64,000 nucleotides of DNA, taken from positions 248,001 through 312,000 of the forward strand of contig PENC01000002.1 of NCBI GenBank assembly GCA_003674045.1, given 5' to 3'. Positions within the stretch are counted from its first letter, which is position 1, and the number at the start of each line of letters is the position of its first letter. Positions 47,138-58,134 of the stretch are shown one piece after another. The notes beneath the pieces were generated by a model. That model made no database searches. It had not been told where the DNA came from and saw only the letters and a program-made list of their open reading frames with translations. A program made the position numbers and the translations under genes. This DNA comes from Streptomyces griseocarneus (GTDB lineage Bacteria > Actinomycetota > Actinomycetes > Streptomycetales > Streptomycetaceae).

Positions 47138-47503
47138 TCAGACGGCCAGCGCCTGGGCCCGGCGCTTCACCTCCGTGCCGCGGTTCTCACGCAGCGCCTG
47201 CGCCGGGGTGCCCGGCAGCGTGTCGTCCGCGGTGAACAGCCACTCCAGCATCTCCTCGTCGGTGAAGCCGTCGTCCTTGAGGAGGGTGAGGGTCCCGGCG
47301 AGGCCCTTGACGACCTTGCCGTCCTGGATGAAATCGGCCGGCACGTGCAGTGCCTTGTTCTCGCCGCGGCGCACCGCGATCAGCTGGCCCTCCTTGACCA
47401 GCTGTCGCACACGCGTCACCTCGACGCCGAACTCTTCGGCGATGTCGGGGAGGGTGAGCCAGGCGGGGACGAGTCCATCGATGTTTGCGTCAATCTCGGT
47501 CAC
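47138..47503 (-). CDS. Rv2175c family DNA-binding protein
   Basis: 121 aa. N-terminal winged helix-turn-helix (LTLPDIAEEFGVEVTRVRQL, then VKEGQLIAVRRG) and C-terminal domain (LTLLKDDGFTDEEMLEWLFT) match mycobacterial Rv2175c, a DNA-binding substrate of the PASTA kinase PknL. A PASTA Ser/Thr kinase gene lies ~4 kb away here, consistent with a conserved kinase-substrate neighbourhood. GTG 47503. Confidence 0.88.
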   Translation of the reverse strand: MTEIDANIDGLVPAWLTLPDIAEEFGVEVTRVRQLVKEGQLIAVRRGENKALHVPADFIQDGKVVKGLAGTLTLLKDDGFTDEEMLEWLFTADDTLPGTPAQALRENRGTEVKRRAQALAV

Positions 47504-47638
47504 AGGACAAGCCTGCCATCCGGGACCGACAGCCGGTAGCCGGGTTGGGCCGACCCGGCGTCAAGGGTCCGCTGAGACGTCCGTACGGCGCACCGTCACC
47601 GGCCGTACGGCGTGCGGTCGCCGTCCGTACGCCGCGCC

Positions 47639-48874
47639 TCATACGACCGCCGCCTTCAGCTGCACCGACGCGTCGGCGGCCTTCGTCCGGTCGACGGCCG
47701 CGCCGCGTTCGATGAGCTTGCGCCCCTGCGCGAGGTCGCGCGGCCGTCCGACGGCCAGCACCGCCACGAGGATCCCGTCGCGCACCCAGCACACGGTCCA
47801 GGCGGCACCCGTGGGGTCGCCGCGCCAGATGAGCTCGTCGCTCTCGCCGTGGTGGCCCGCGTACTGCACGAACCGGCCGAACTGCTCGGACCAGAAGTAC
47901 GGCACCGGGTCGTAGACCGGGCCCTCCGCGGTGCCGTGCACGATGTTCCCGGCGACGGTGCGCGGCCCCTGGAAGGCGTTGTCCCAGTGGTGCACCAGGA
48001 GCCGTTCGCCGTAGCGGGCGGACGGGAAGGACGCGCAGTCGCCGACCGCGTAGACGTCGGGCAGCGAGGTGCGCAGCCGGTCGTCGGTGAGCACGGAGCG
48101 GTCGGCCGCGAGCGCGATGCCCGAGTCGACGAGCCAGCCGGTCGCGGGCCGGGCGCCGATGCCGACGACGACGGCGTCGGCGGGCACCCGGGTGCCGTCG
48201 TCCAGCAGCACCGCGCCCTCCTCCACGGCGGCCACCCGGGCGCCGGTGAGCAGCCGGGCGCCGCTGTCGGCGTACCAGGCGGTCATGTGGCCCGCGACCT
48301 CGGCGGGCAGGGCGCCCGCGAGGGGCCGGTCCGCGGCCTCGACGACGGTGACGCGGCAGCCCGCCTCGCGGGCGGCGGTCGCGACCTCGGCGCCGATCCA
48401 GCCCGCGCCGACGGCCACCACGTCGCGCTGCCCGGCCAGCACCGGACGCAGCCGTTCCGCGTCGTCCAGGGTGCGCAGCAGGTGCACGCCGGGCACGCCC
48501 GCGCTGCCGGGCAGCTCGACGGGGTCCGCGCCGGTGGCGACGATCAGCACGTCGTACGGGACGGGGCCCGTGGAGGTCTCCAGCACGTGCTCGTCGGCGC
48601 TCAGCCGGGTGGCCTCGCACCCCAGCCGCAGGTCTATGCCGAGGGAGGCGAAGTCCACCTCGAACGCGGAGCCCTCCGCCTTGCCGAGGAGCACGGCCTT
48701 GGAGAGCGGTGGCCTGTCGTACGGCTGGTGGGGCTCGGCGCCCAGGAGGGTGATGGTGCCGGTCCAGCCCTGTTCGCGCAGGGCCACGGCGGTCTGCACA
48801 CCGGCCATGCCCGCGCCGACGATGACAGCGCGGGCGTCGCCCGTGGTCTGCGGTTCGTTCCGCTGCTCGCTCAC
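47639..48874 (-). CDS. NAD(P)/FAD-dependent oxidoreductase (ferredoxin reductase type)
   Basis: 411 aa. FAD motif AVIVGAGMAGVQTAVALREQG (~17-37), YDRPPLSKAVLL, NAD(P) motif VVAVGAGWIGAEVATAARE, and the second FAD motif LPDVYAVGDCASFP; a reductase C-terminal domain follows. It resembles rubredoxin/ferredoxin reductases that pass electrons from NAD(P)H to small redox carriers. The electron partner is not evident nearby. GTG 48874 has no Shine-Dalgarno and follows TACAGT by 7 nt. Confidence 0.86.
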   Translation of the reverse strand: MSEQRNEPQTTGDARAVIVGAGMAGVQTAVALREQGWTGTITLLGAEPHQPYDRPPLSKAVLLGKAEGSAFEVDFASLGIDLRLGCEATRLSADEHVLETSTGPVPYDVLIVATGADPVELPGSAGVPGVHLLRTLDDAERLRPVLAGQRDVVAVGAGWIGAEVATAAREAGCRVTVVEAADRPLAGALPAEVAGHMTAWYADSGARLLTGARVAAVEEGAVLLDDGTRVPADAVVVGIGARPATGWLVDSGIALAADRSVLTDDRLRTSLPDVYAVGDCASFPSARYGERLLVHHWDNAFQGPRTVAGNIVHGTAEGPVYDPVPYFWSEQFGRFVQYAGHHGESDELIWRGDPTGAAWTVCWVRDGILVAVLAVGRPRDLAQGRKLIERGAAVDRTKAADASVQLKAAVV

Positions 48875-48881
48875 CCGATCA

Positions 48882-48887
48882 ACTGTA
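48882..48887 (-). promoter_or_regulatory. -10 element for leaderless reductase mRNA
   Basis: Minus-strand TACAGT ends 7 nt before GTG 48874. Divergent from the TPP riboswitch promoter region. Confidence 0.4.
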
Positions 48888-49057
48888 GGCCGGTGGCAGG
48901 TCCGGACCGGAGCACCGCGGAGGGAGACCTCTGACACAGCGTCATGGAGTTCGGCACGGCCCGGCGTCGCGCGCGCCCCTCGGCGTGGCGCCCGGTCGCC
49001 TCCGTCCGGCCTTCCGGACCGTTCGCGGCGCGTACTAGGGTGGCAAGCTGTACAAGC

Positions 49058-49149
49058 ACTCGCGGGAGCCCGGACGCACCGGGCTGAGAGGGAGGCTGGC
49101 CGGCCTCCGACCGTACGAACCTGATCCGGGTCATGCCGGCGAAGGGAGG
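49058..49149 (+). promoter_or_regulatory. TPP riboswitch (THI element)
   Basis: CGCGGGAGCCCG, GGGCTGAGAGGGA (conserved CUGAGA) and ACCTGATCCGGGTCATGCCG followed by GCGAAGGGAGG are the hallmark TPP-aptamer sequences. The terminal GAAGGGAGG also serves as the thiO ribosome site, so TPP binding probably blocks translation initiation. Confidence 0.95.
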
Positions 49150-49161
49150 GGCTGGACGCCC

Positions 49162-51442
<2,281 letters not shown>

Positions 51443-51483
51443 GTCGGGCCGCGCGCCCAAGAGCTCGGTCGGTGCTGCCCGTC

Positions 51484-51655
51484 CGGCGACTGCGGGCCGG
51501 TGGGGGCTGGCCGCGCAGTTCCCCGCGCCCCTGGGGTCCGGGGCTTCGCCCCGGGACCCGGGCCGCGCCCCATCAGGGGCGCGGGGAACTGCGCGAGCAA
51601 CCACGCACGGCCCGCAGTCGCCGACGAAGCCCAAGGACCACCCCGGTAGGCGCGG
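51484..51655. repeat. Dispersed intergenic repeat, inverted pair f1/f2
   Basis: Reverse copy f1 (core complement 51511-51531, one mismatch) and forward copy f2 (perfect core 51576-51596) face each other around a GGGTCCGGGGC-TTC-GCCCCGGGACCC hairpin (51534-51559). Outer parts (CTGCGGGCCG... and ...CGGCCCGCAG) also pair, so the whole could fold into one long structure, as in MITE-like elements. It fills the 283-nt gap between thiG and the kinase gene. Confidence 0.82.
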
Positions 51656-51713
51656 GGACCGGGGCGGAGCCCCGGAAAAACTGCCACCCGGGAGGGTTCC
51701 CCCGCGAGGCTCA

Positions 51714-51719
51714 TAGACT
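51714..51719 (+). promoter_or_regulatory. -10 element for leaderless kinase mRNA
   Basis: TAGACT ends 6 nt before GTG 51726; no Shine-Dalgarno. Confidence 0.4.
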
Positions 51720-51725
51720 CGTGGC

Positions 51726-53684
51726 GTGGATACGACGCTAGGTGACCCGCTCGTCGGGCAGGTGCTGGACGGGCGCTACCGGATCGAGGCCCGGATCGCC
51801 GTCGGCGGCATGGCCACGGTGTACCGCGCCCTGGACACCCGGCTCGACCGGGTCCTGGCGCTGAAGGTCATGCACCCCTCCCTCGCCGCCGACGGGGCAT
51901 TCGTGGACCGTTTCATCCGCGAGGCCAAGTCCGTGGCCCGGCTCGACCACCCGAACGTGGTGGGCGTCTTCGACCAGGGCACGGACGGCACATACGTCTA
52001 CCTGGCGATGGAGTACGTGGCCGGATGCACGCTGCGCGACGTGCTGCGCGAGCGCGGCGCCCTGCAGCCGCGGGCGGCGCTCGACATCACGGAGCCGGTG
52101 CTGGCGGCGCTCGGCGCGGCGCACCTGGCGGGCCTCGTCCACCGGGACATGAAGCCCGAGAACGTGCTGATCGGCGACGACGGCCGGGTGAAGGTGGCCG
52201 ACTTCGGGCTCGTCCGGGCCGTGGACACCACCACCACGGCGTCCACGGGCTCGGTCCTGGGCACCGTGTCGTACCTGGCGCCCGAGCAGATGGAGTACGG
52301 CACGGCCGACACCCGCGTGGACGTCTACGCCTGCGGTGTCGTCCTCTACGAGATGCTCACGGGTGCCAAGCCGCACACCGGGAGCACGCCCGCGCAGATC
52401 CTCTACCAGCACCTCCACGAGGACGTGCCCCCGCCGTCGGCCGCGGTGCCCGGGCTGGCGCAGCGGCTGGACGAGGTCGTGGCCGCGGCCACCGCCCGCG
52501 ACCCGCAGGGCCGCCCCGCCGATGCGGTGGCCCTGCTGTCCGTGGTCCGCGCGGCCCGCGAGTCGCTGTCCGACGAGCAGCTCGACGCCGTGCCGCCGCA
52601 GGCGCGGACGCCGGAGCAGGGCGGCACGCCCGCCGGTTCCGAGGACCGTACGAGCGTGCTCCCCCGGCCCCGCACGGCACGGCCCCTGCCGCCGCCCGAG
52701 GAGGAGCAGCTCAACCGGACGACGCGCCTGGAGCGCCCGCCCGCGCCCCCGGCGCCGCCCGCCGCGGCCGGGCACGGCAGGCGCGGGCCCCGGCGCCGCC
52801 CGAGCCGCGCGCTGCTCGCCGTGCTCGCCGTCGTCGTCCTGGCCGTGATCGGCACGGGCGTCTGGTACGTCAGCTCCGGCCAGTTCACGACCGTCCCGGC
52901 CGTGCTGGACATGACCCAGGACAAGGCGCTGCGGACGCTGAACAAGGCCGGGCTCGGCGTCAGCACCAAGCAGGACTTCAGCGACACCGTCGAACGGGGC
53001 CACGTCATCTCGACGGACCCCACCCCCGGCAGCAGCATCCGCAACACCGGCAAGGTGACCATCACCGTCTCCAAGGGCCCCGCGAAGACCGAGGTGCCCA
53101 ACGTCGTCGGCATGACCCTCGACGAGGCGAAGAAGAAGATCCAGGCCGCGGGGCTGACCGTCGGCGAGATCGGCACGCAGTTCAGCACCGAGACCCCGCC
53201 GGGCTCGGTCCTGGCCACCGACCCCAAGCCCGGCTCCGAGCGCAGGCCGGACACCCCGGTCGCGCTGACCGTCAGCAAGGGCGAGGCCATCGGCGTGCCG
53301 AAGGTGCAGGGCCTGACCGCCGACGCGGCCACGGCCGCGCTCCAGGCCAAGGGCCTCAAGGCGCAGATCTCCGACACCCAGGTCTACTCCGACATCCCCC
53401 CGGGCTCGGTCGCGGCGCAGTCCCCCGGCGACGGCGCCACGGCCGCCAAGGGCGACACCGTCACGCTCACGCTCTCCAAGGGCAAGGAGATGGTGGCCGT
53501 CCCGGACGTCACGGGGAAGAGCGAGGCGGACGCCAAGGCGGCGCTCACCGCGGCGGGGTTCCAGGTCGCGGTCGACAGGCCCTTCTTCTTCCCCCGGGAC
53601 TCGGTCGACAGCCAGTCCGTCAAGGGCGGCGACAAGGCCGCCAAGGGCGACACCATCACCATCCGGCTCAAGGGCGGCTTCTAG
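51726..53684 (+). CDS. Ser/Thr protein kinase with PASTA domains
   Basis: 652 aa, PknB/PknL-like. Kinase domain ~12-275 with Gly-rich loop IAVGGMATVYRA, VLALKVMHP, HRDMKPENVLI, DFGLV and APEQ. A Pro-rich linker, one membrane helix (ALLAVLAVVVLAVIGTGVWYV, ~360-380) and four extracellular PASTA repeats (~385-652) follow. PASTA domains sense muropeptides or lipid II, so it may link wall status to division. The catalytic loop is intact. It overlaps no upstream gene and precedes nfo by 3 nt. Confidence 0.93.
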   Translation: MDTTLGDPLVGQVLDGRYRIEARIAVGGMATVYRALDTRLDRVLALKVMHPSLAADGAFVDRFIREAKSVARLDHPNVVGVFDQGTDGTYVYLAMEYVAGCTLRDVLRERGALQPRAALDITEPVLAALGAAHLAGLVHRDMKPENVLIGDDGRVKVADFGLVRAVDTTTTASTGSVLGTVSYLAPEQMEYGTADTRVDVYACGVVLYEMLTGAKPHTGSTPAQILYQHLHEDVPPPSAAVPGLAQRLDEVVAAATARDPQGRPADAVALLSVVRAARESLSDEQLDAVPPQARTPEQGGTPAGSEDRTSVLPRPRTARPLPPPEEEQLNRTTRLERPPAPPAPPAAAGHGRRGPRRRPSRALLAVLAVVVLAVIGTGVWYVSSGQFTTVPAVLDMTQDKALRTLNKAGLGVSTKQDFSDTVERGHVISTDPTPGSSIRNTGKVTITVSKGPAKTEVPNVVGMTLDEAKKKIQAAGLTVGEIGTQFSTETPPGSVLATDPKPGSERRPDTPVALTVSKGEAIGVPKVQGLTADAATAALQAKGLKAQISDTQVYSDIPPGSVAAQSPGDGATAAKGDTVTLTLSKGKEMVAVPDVTGKSEADAKAALTAAGFQVAVDRPFFFPRDSVDSQSVKGGDKAAKGDTITIRLKGGF

Positions 53685-53687
53685 ACC

Positions 53688-54587
53688 GTGTACGGCACCA
53701 CCAGCACCTCCGCACTCCCGTCCGCGCGCCTGCGCAACCCGGTCGGCGGGCACATCCCCGTCGCCGGGGGCCTCGCGAAGACCGGCCTGCCGTACGCCCG
53801 GGCGATGGGCGCCGAGACGGTCCAGGTGTTCGTGGCCAACCCGCGCGGCTGGGCCACGCCGGACGGCGACCCCCGGCAGGACGAGGCGTTCCGCGCGGCC
53901 TGCGCCGAGGAGTCGCTGCCGGTCTGGGTGCATGCCCCGTACCTGATCAACTTCGGCTCGCACACGGAGAAGACGGTCGAGCTGTCCGTGGAGTCACTGC
54001 GGCACTCGCTGCGCCGGGGCCGGGCGATCGGCGCGCTCGGCGTCGTCGTGCACACGGGCTCGGCGACCGGCGGACGGCCCCGCCCGGAGGCTCTGGCACA
54101 GGTCCACGAGCGGCTGCTGCCGCTGCTGGACGAGCTGACGCACGACGACGACCCATGGCTGTTGCTGGAGCCGACGGCCGGTCAGGGCGCCTCGCTGTGC
54201 TCACTGGTCGAGGACCTCGGCCCGTACTTCGACGCGCTGGAACGGCACCCGAAGCTGGGTGTCTGCCTCGACACGTGCCATGTCTTCGCCGCGGGGCACG
54301 ACCTCGCGGAGACCGGCGGAATGAAGCGGACGCTGGACGAACTGGTCTCCGTGGTGGGCGAGGGGAGGCTGCGGCTCATCCACGCCAACGACTCCAAGGA
54401 GGCGGTCGGCGCCCACCGGGACCGCCACGCGAACATCGGCGCCGGCCACATCGGGGCCGACCCCTTCGCGGAGCTCTTCGCCCACCCCGCGACGGCGGGT
54501 GTCCCCCTGACCATCGAAACCCCGGGCGGCCCGGAGGGCCATGCGGCGGATGTGGCCCACCTGAAGCGACTGCGGGGCGCCCCATAA
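53688..54587 (+). CDS. nfo: Deoxyribonuclease IV (AP endonuclease)
   Basis: 299 aa TIM barrel of the Nfo family that cleaves abasic sites in DNA. Metal-site motifs LEPTAGQGASLCS, GVCLDTCHVFAAGHD, LIHANDSK, HANIGAGHIG and TIETPG are intact. GTG 53688 is 3 nt after the kinase stop, so the two are probably co-transcribed. The last codons and TAA stop lie in the start of repeat copy g. Confidence 0.88.
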   Translation: MYGTTSTSALPSARLRNPVGGHIPVAGGLAKTGLPYARAMGAETVQVFVANPRGWATPDGDPRQDEAFRAACAEESLPVWVHAPYLINFGSHTEKTVELSVESLRHSLRRGRAIGALGVVVHTGSATGGRPRPEALAQVHERLLPLLDELTHDDDPWLLLEPTAGQGASLCSLVEDLGPYFDALERHPKLGVCLDTCHVFAAGHDLAETGGMKRTLDELVSVVGEGRLRLIHANDSKEAVGAHRDRHANIGAGHIGADPFAELFAHPATAGVPLTIETPGGPEGHAADVAHLKRLRGAP

Positions 54588-54695
54588 GGGGCGCGGGGCT
54601 GTGACATTTGCGGCTCCGCCGCGTGGGCGCGACCAGCCCCCACCGGACCCGCAGCCGCGCGCACAGCGCAAGCCGCACCCCAATAGGCGCAGTCC
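54574..54695 (+). repeat. Dispersed intergenic repeat, copy g (interrupted core)
   Basis: GGGGCGCGGGG (54588-54598) is separated from GCGCGACCAGCC (54627-54638) by ~28 nt (CTGTGACATTTGCGGCTCCG...) in place of the usual AACT; the rest (CCCCACCGGACCCGCAG... CACCCCAATAGGCGCA) is normal. It lies between the convergent nfo and molybdenum oxidoreductase genes. Confidence 0.75.
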
Positions 54696-54721
54696 GCCAG
54701 GCAAAGCGCCGAGCGCAAAGG

Positions 54722-55369
54722 TCAGAGCTCAGGCCCTTCCCCCGGCCGCTCCTGATAGGAATACCGCTGCTCGCGCCACGGATCGCCGACGTTGTGGTAG
54801 CCGCGCTCCTCCCAGAAGCCGCGGCGGTCGGCGGTCATGTATTCCACGCCGCGCACCCATTTGGGCCCCTTCCAGGCATAGAGGTGCGGGACCACGAGCC
54901 GTACCGGAAAGCCGTGCTCGGCGGTGAGGAGTTCGCCGTCCTTGTGGGTGGCGAAAATGCACTGCTCCGACGTGAAATCGGAGAGCCGGAGGTTCGAGCT
55001 GAAGCCGTACTCCGCCCACACCATCACATGGGTGACCTCGGGCGCGGGCGGCGCGAGTTCGAGAAGGGTGCGGGTGGCGACACCGCCCCATTCGGCGTCC
55101 AGCATGCTGTATTTCGTGACGCAGTGCAGGTCCGCCACGACCGTCGAGTACGGCAGCGCGGAGAACTCGTCATGCGTCCAGCAGTGCTTCTCGCCGTCGG
55201 CGGTGGCCCCGAAGACACGGAACTCCCAGCGCTCCGGCCTGAACTTCGGGACGGGCCCGTAGTGCGTCACCGGCCATCCGCGCTGGAGGCGCTGCCCCGG
55301 AGGCAGCGTGGGGGCACCGCCCGGCGTGAGCCGGGGAAGTTCCCCTTCGCGGCTTTCCGACTGACCCAT
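54722..55369 (-). CDS. Sulfite oxidase-like molybdopterin oxidoreductase
   Basis: 215 aa, the single-domain SUOX fold (YuiH/MsrP-like). FRVFGATADGEKHCWTHDEF, the Mo-coordinating Cys in DLHCVTKYSML, FPVRLVVPHLYAWKGPKWV and FWEERGYHNVGDPW are conserved. No dimerisation or haem domain. The electron partner and substrate are unknown. The ATG at 55369 has GGAGG only 1 nt upstream, so the start may differ slightly. Divergent from bacterioferritin. Confidence 0.86.
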   Translation of the reverse strand: MGQSESREGELPRLTPGGAPTLPPGQRLQRGWPVTHYGPVPKFRPERWEFRVFGATADGEKHCWTHDEFSALPYSTVVADLHCVTKYSMLDAEWGGVATRTLLELAPPAPEVTHVMVWAEYGFSSNLRLSDFTSEQCIFATHKDGELLTAEHGFPVRLVVPHLYAWKGPKWVRGVEYMTADRRGFWEERGYHNVGDPWREQRYSYQERPGEGPEL

Positions 55370-55531
55370 GCCTCCATGGTGTCAGACCTTCGGGAGTGCC
55401 GGTGACCAGGGGGATACTCGCCGTTTTCCGAACCGGACAACTCCGACTAAGTGTGAACTTACTGGACGGTTTCAAAGTCGTGGTGCAAGGATGCGCGCGA
55501 TCTGCCAACCCTCTTGGAAGGAGCCCGCGCA

Positions 55532-56020
55532 ATGCAGGGCGACCCCGAGGTCATCGAATTCCTCAACGAGCAGCTGACCGCCGAGCTGACCGCCATCAAT
55601 CAGTACTTCCTGCACGCCAAGATGCAGGAGCACGCGGGCTGGACGAAGATCGCAGAGCACACCCGCGCCGAGTCGTTCGACGAGATGCGCCACGCGGAGA
55701 CGCTGACCGACCGGATCATCTTCCTGGAGGGGCTGCCCAACTACCAGCGGCTCTTCCACGTCCGCATCGGCCAGACGATCACCGAGATGTTCCAGGCCGA
55801 CCGCCAGGTGGAGGTCGAGGCCATCGACCGGCTGCGGCGCGGGGTGGAGGTCATGCGGGCCAAGGGCGACATCACCTCGGCGAACATCTTCGAGTCGATC
55901 CTCGCGGACGAGGAGGACCACATCGACTACCTCGACACCCAGCTGGAACTGATCGAGAAGCTGGGCGAGCCGCTCTACATCGCCCAGTTCATCGAGCAGT
56001 CGAACGGCGGGTCCGACTAG
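55532..56020 (+). CDS. bfr: Bacterioferritin
   Basis: 162 aa. Diiron ligands in LTAELTAINQYFLH (E18), FDEMRHAETLTDR (E51, H54), EVEAIDRL and ADEEDHIDYLD; Met52 is the haem ligand. 24 subunits form an iron-storage shell with ferroxidase activity. ATG 55532 follows AAGGAG. It converges on bfd with a 15-nt gap, the pair storing and releasing iron. Confidence 0.95.
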   Translation: MQGDPEVIEFLNEQLTAELTAINQYFLHAKMQEHAGWTKIAEHTRAESFDEMRHAETLTDRIIFLEGLPNYQRLFHVRIGQTITEMFQADRQVEVEAIDRLRRGVEVMRAKGDITSANIFESILADEEDHIDYLDTQLELIEKLGEPLYIAQFIEQSNGGSD

Positions 56021-56035
56021 CGGCCCGGCGGGCGC

Positions 56036-56311
56036 CTAGGCGGCCTGGACCTGCATCCGCACCTGCGCCTGCGCCGCGCGAGGCGTTATCTCCGGGCCCA
56101 GGACATCCGTCTCACCCCGGTCCGCGAGCTCCCGCCGCGGGCACGCACCGCGTCCCAGGAGGGACTGGATGCGCCGCACACAGCTGCCGCAGTCCGTGCC
56201 CGCCTTGCTCGCGGAGGCTATCTGGCGGGGCGTGCACGCCCCCTTCGCCGCGTGCTCACGCACCTGCTGCTCCGTGATGCCGAAGCACGAGCAGACGTAC
56301 ACGCGGGTCAC
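56036..56311 (-). CDS. bfd: Bacterioferritin-associated ferredoxin
   Basis: 91 aa. [2Fe-2S] cysteines CSC near residue 7 and CGSC near 41 with the BFD fold (GITEQQVREHAAKGACTPRQ). It docks on bacterioferritin and reduces core Fe(III) to release iron. The C-terminal ~30 residues are extra. GTG 56311 lies 20 nt from an iron box, implying expression under iron starvation, opposite to storage by bfr. Confidence 0.9.
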   Translation of the reverse strand: MTRVYVCSCFGITEQQVREHAAKGACTPRQIASASKAGTDCGSCVRRIQSLLGRGACPRRELADRGETDVLGPEITPRAAQAQVRMQVQAA

Positions 56312-56331
56312 CGCCCTACCAGGTTGATCAA

Positions 56332-56350
56332 TAAGGTAACCCTTACCTTA
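56332..56350 (-). promoter_or_regulatory. DmdR/IdeR iron box of bfd
   Basis: TAAGGTAA-CCC-TTACCTTA: 19 bp with 8-bp perfect arms. It closely matches the actinobacterial DtxR/IdeR/DmdR consensus TTAGGTTAGGCTAACCTAA. It lies 20 nt upstream of the bfd start, where a bound repressor would cover the promoter. Confidence 0.85.
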
Positions 56351-56373
56351 CCTGGCCGAATGGCGGAAAGACA

Positions 56374-56415
56374 ACGCAGTGGGGCCCGGATCACTCGATC
56401 CGGGCCCCACTGCGT
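56374..56415 (-). terminator. Terminator of the DAHP synthase gene
   Basis: A 19-bp perfect stem (56374-56392 with 56397-56415, loop ACTC), 25 nt past the stop on the minus strand. Confidence 0.85.
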
Positions 56416-56440
56416 CGTCATCGGTTCGGCACCCGCTCAC

Positions 56441-57802
<1,362 letters not shown>

Positions 57803-57969
57803 CGGGGTCGCGGGCGGTTGTCCGGCCGCCGGACCGCACTGTGAGACGCATCATGAGCACCGCGTAGTGGCGAGAAACCACCGGCGCGGGCTCCACTGCC
57901 GCGCCCCCGTGCCCCTGTACGCGCTTCCCCGCGACCTCCGGGATCCGTCACCACGCGGCCGCGGTCGGG

Positions 57970-57975
57970 TAGGGT
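57970..57975 (+). promoter_or_regulatory. -10 element of trpL-trpEG
   Basis: TAGGGT ends 7 nt before the trpL ATG, so the leader peptide is probably translated from a leaderless transcript. Confidence 0.45.
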
Positions 57976-57982
57976 GCTGGGC

Positions 57983-58039
57983 ATGTACGCGAAGACCAAC
58001 CAGTTCTGGTGGTGGACCGCTCGACCGGCGGCCCACTGA
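57983..58039 (+). CDS. trpL: trp leader peptide (18 aa)
   Basis: MYAKTNQFWWWTARPAAH, with three consecutive Trp codons at 58007-58015. It ends 25 nt before a strong hairpin and 95 nt before the anthranilate synthase gene. Ribosome stalling at the Trp codons when charged tRNA-Trp is scarce would prevent terminator formation. A trp attenuator before a fused trpEG has been described in Streptomyces venezuelae, as I recall. Confidence 0.9.
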   Translation: MYAKTNQFWWWTARPAAH

Positions 58040-58064
58040 TCGCGCGTACACCGAAGTCGCACCG

Positions 58065-58092
58065 CGAAGGCCGCCCGGAGGGGCGGCCTTCG
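58065..58092 (+). terminator. trp attenuator hairpin
   Basis: CGAAGGCCGCCC-GGAG-GGGCGGCCTTCG, a 12-bp perfect stem followed by GCGTTTCC, placed between trpL and trpEG. Confidence 0.85.
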
Positions 58093-58134
58093 GCGTTTCC
58101 GGGGCCGTTCCTCTTCCTCACCGGAAGGAACCCC

